DNA of 5,734 nucleotides from an uncultured Azospirillum sp. (GTDB lineage: Bacteria > Pseudomonadota > Alphaproteobacteria > RF32 > CAG-239). The notes below the pieces were generated by a model that was given only the letters and a program-made list of their open reading frames with translations, searched no databases and was not told the origin of the DNA. Positions 4,921 through 5,734 of this stretch are shown here, one piece after another; positions within the stretch are counted from its first letter, which is position 1, and the number at the start of each line of letters is the position of its first letter. The stretch is taken from assembly GCA_946184595.1 (NCBI GenBank), contig CAMHFM010000053.1, positions 1 through 5,734 on the forward strand. Reading direction: 5' to 3'. Position numbers and translations under genes: made by a program.

Positions 4921-5734
4921 TTAAGCATTTTTGCCAATTTTAGCTTTTCCGCCGATATAAGGACGTAATTTAACCGGAATATTAACAGTTCCATCAGCAT
5001 TTTGATGACATTCAATAAACGGAACCAAAGCACGCGGTGTTGCAATACCGGTATTATTTAAAGTGTGGGCAAACTTAACTTTACCATCGGCATTGTCACG
5101 ATAACGTAAATTGGTGCGTCTGGCTTGCCAATCGGTAATGTTAGAGCAAGAGTGCGTTTCACGATAACAATTTTGAGATGGAACCCAAGCTTCCAAGTCA
5201 TATTGACGATATTTCGGTGCGCCCATATCACCGGTACAAATATCCAAGACCTGATAAGGCAATTCTAAATCTTGTAAAACTTCTTCAGAAATATTGAGAA
5301 GCTTTTGGTGCCATTTTTCACTTTCATTGATATCGTTTTTGCAAATGACAAATTGCTCTGTTTTCATAAATTGGTGAACCCGAACTAAACCGCGTGTATC
5401 TTTACCGGCAGCACCGGCTTCACGACGAAAACATGGTGAAAATCCGGCATAAGTAATCGGTAAATCATTTTCATTCAAAATTTCATCTGCGTGCAGAGAG
5501 TTCAAAACAAGCTCGGCCGTTCCGGATAAATACAAATCATCTGCCGGCATATAATAAATTTCATCACCGGAAAACGGTAAATAACCCATACCATACAAAG
5601 GTTTTTGCTTAGCCAAAGATGGAACAGTAATTGTGGTAAATCCATAAGCGGCTAACTTATCCAAAACCAACATATGGATAGCCAGTTCCAAACGGGAAAG
5701 TTCATTTTTAATAGCATAAGTGCGGGCGCCTGAA
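4921..5734 (-). CDS. serS: Seryl-tRNA synthetase, C-terminal part (5' end outside window)
   Basis: This class II synthetase joins serine to tRNA-Ser, and to tRNA-Sec where present. The frame stays open to the window edge, so about 150 N-terminal residues, including the tRNA-binding coiled coil, are missing; 270 are visible. Seen from the left edge of the protein: SGARTYAIKNELSRLELA, the serine-binding TxE loop as SGTAELVL, motif 2 as GFSPCFRREAGAAGKDTRG followed by RVHQFMKTEQF, ICTGDMG, YDLEAWVPSQNCYRETHSCSN, WQARRTNLRYR, and motif 3 as NNTGIATPRALVPFIE. The usual proteobacterial forms are PT(A/S)EVPL, FRxEAGSAGRDTRG and LNGSGxAxGR, so this is a divergent subtype, though its key arginines and glutamates are kept. 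The TTG at 5691-5689 is an internal leucine, not a start. Convergent with the single-domain unknown gene. Confidence 0.94.
   Translation of the reverse strand, partial: SGARTYAIKNELSRLELAIHMLVLDKLAAYGFTTITVPSLAKQKPLYGMGYLPFSGDEIYYMPADDLYLSGTAELVLNSLHADEILNENDLPITYAGFSPCFRREAGAAGKDTRGLVRVHQFMKTEQFVICKNDINESEKWHQKLLNISEEVLQDLELPYQVLDICTGDMGAPKYRQYDLEAWVPSQNCYRETHSCSNITDWQARRTNLRYRDNADGKVKFAHTLNNTGIATPRALVPFIECHQNADGTVNIPVKLRPYIGGKAKIGKNA

Overview
The window looks like a chromosomal segment of an AT-rich alphaproteobacterium. The main evidence is the pair bamD then recN, which is the alphaproteobacterial order, and the alphaproteobacterial flavour of the RecN C-terminal half. BamD also implies a Gram-negative outer membrane. 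This is inference from gene order and remembered family sequences; no search was run.

Layout. Bases 3-2173 carry the 3' part of bamD and a recN that is split in two by a frame change near base 1636. gltX (2183-3622) follows after only 9 nt, so bamD, recN and gltX probably form one plus-strand transcription unit. It ends at a long AT-rich hairpin (3639-3706). Next come two small plus-strand genes that I do not recognise (3720-4445 and 4598-4888), each with its own downstream intrinsic terminator. The right end (4921-5734, minus strand) is the C-terminal two thirds of serS. It converges on the second unknown gene and shares a bidirectional terminator with it.

Housekeeping part. BamD assembles outer-membrane proteins, RecN handles double-strand-break repair, and GltX and SerS charge tRNAs. 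The recN coiled-coil region has lost about 25 residues and the reading frame, so it encodes two fragments here, either genuinely or through a sequence or assembly error. Both synthetases look unlike the usual alphaproteobacterial versions: gltX resembles clostridial types, and serS has GTAE and NNTGIATPR variants at conserved motifs.

The most interesting part is the pair of unknown genes. They are paralogous: the first holds two copies of a roughly 100-residue domain and the second holds one. All three copies share the motifs IRxxCxxK, GDxVxLxR and (Y/F)xLxNLT(L/M)S. I cannot assign the domain to a known family. The second gene may have lost its 5' end through an in-frame stop. No RNA gene, CRISPR array or recognisable transposable element was seen, and no stretch over 300 bases lacks a gene.
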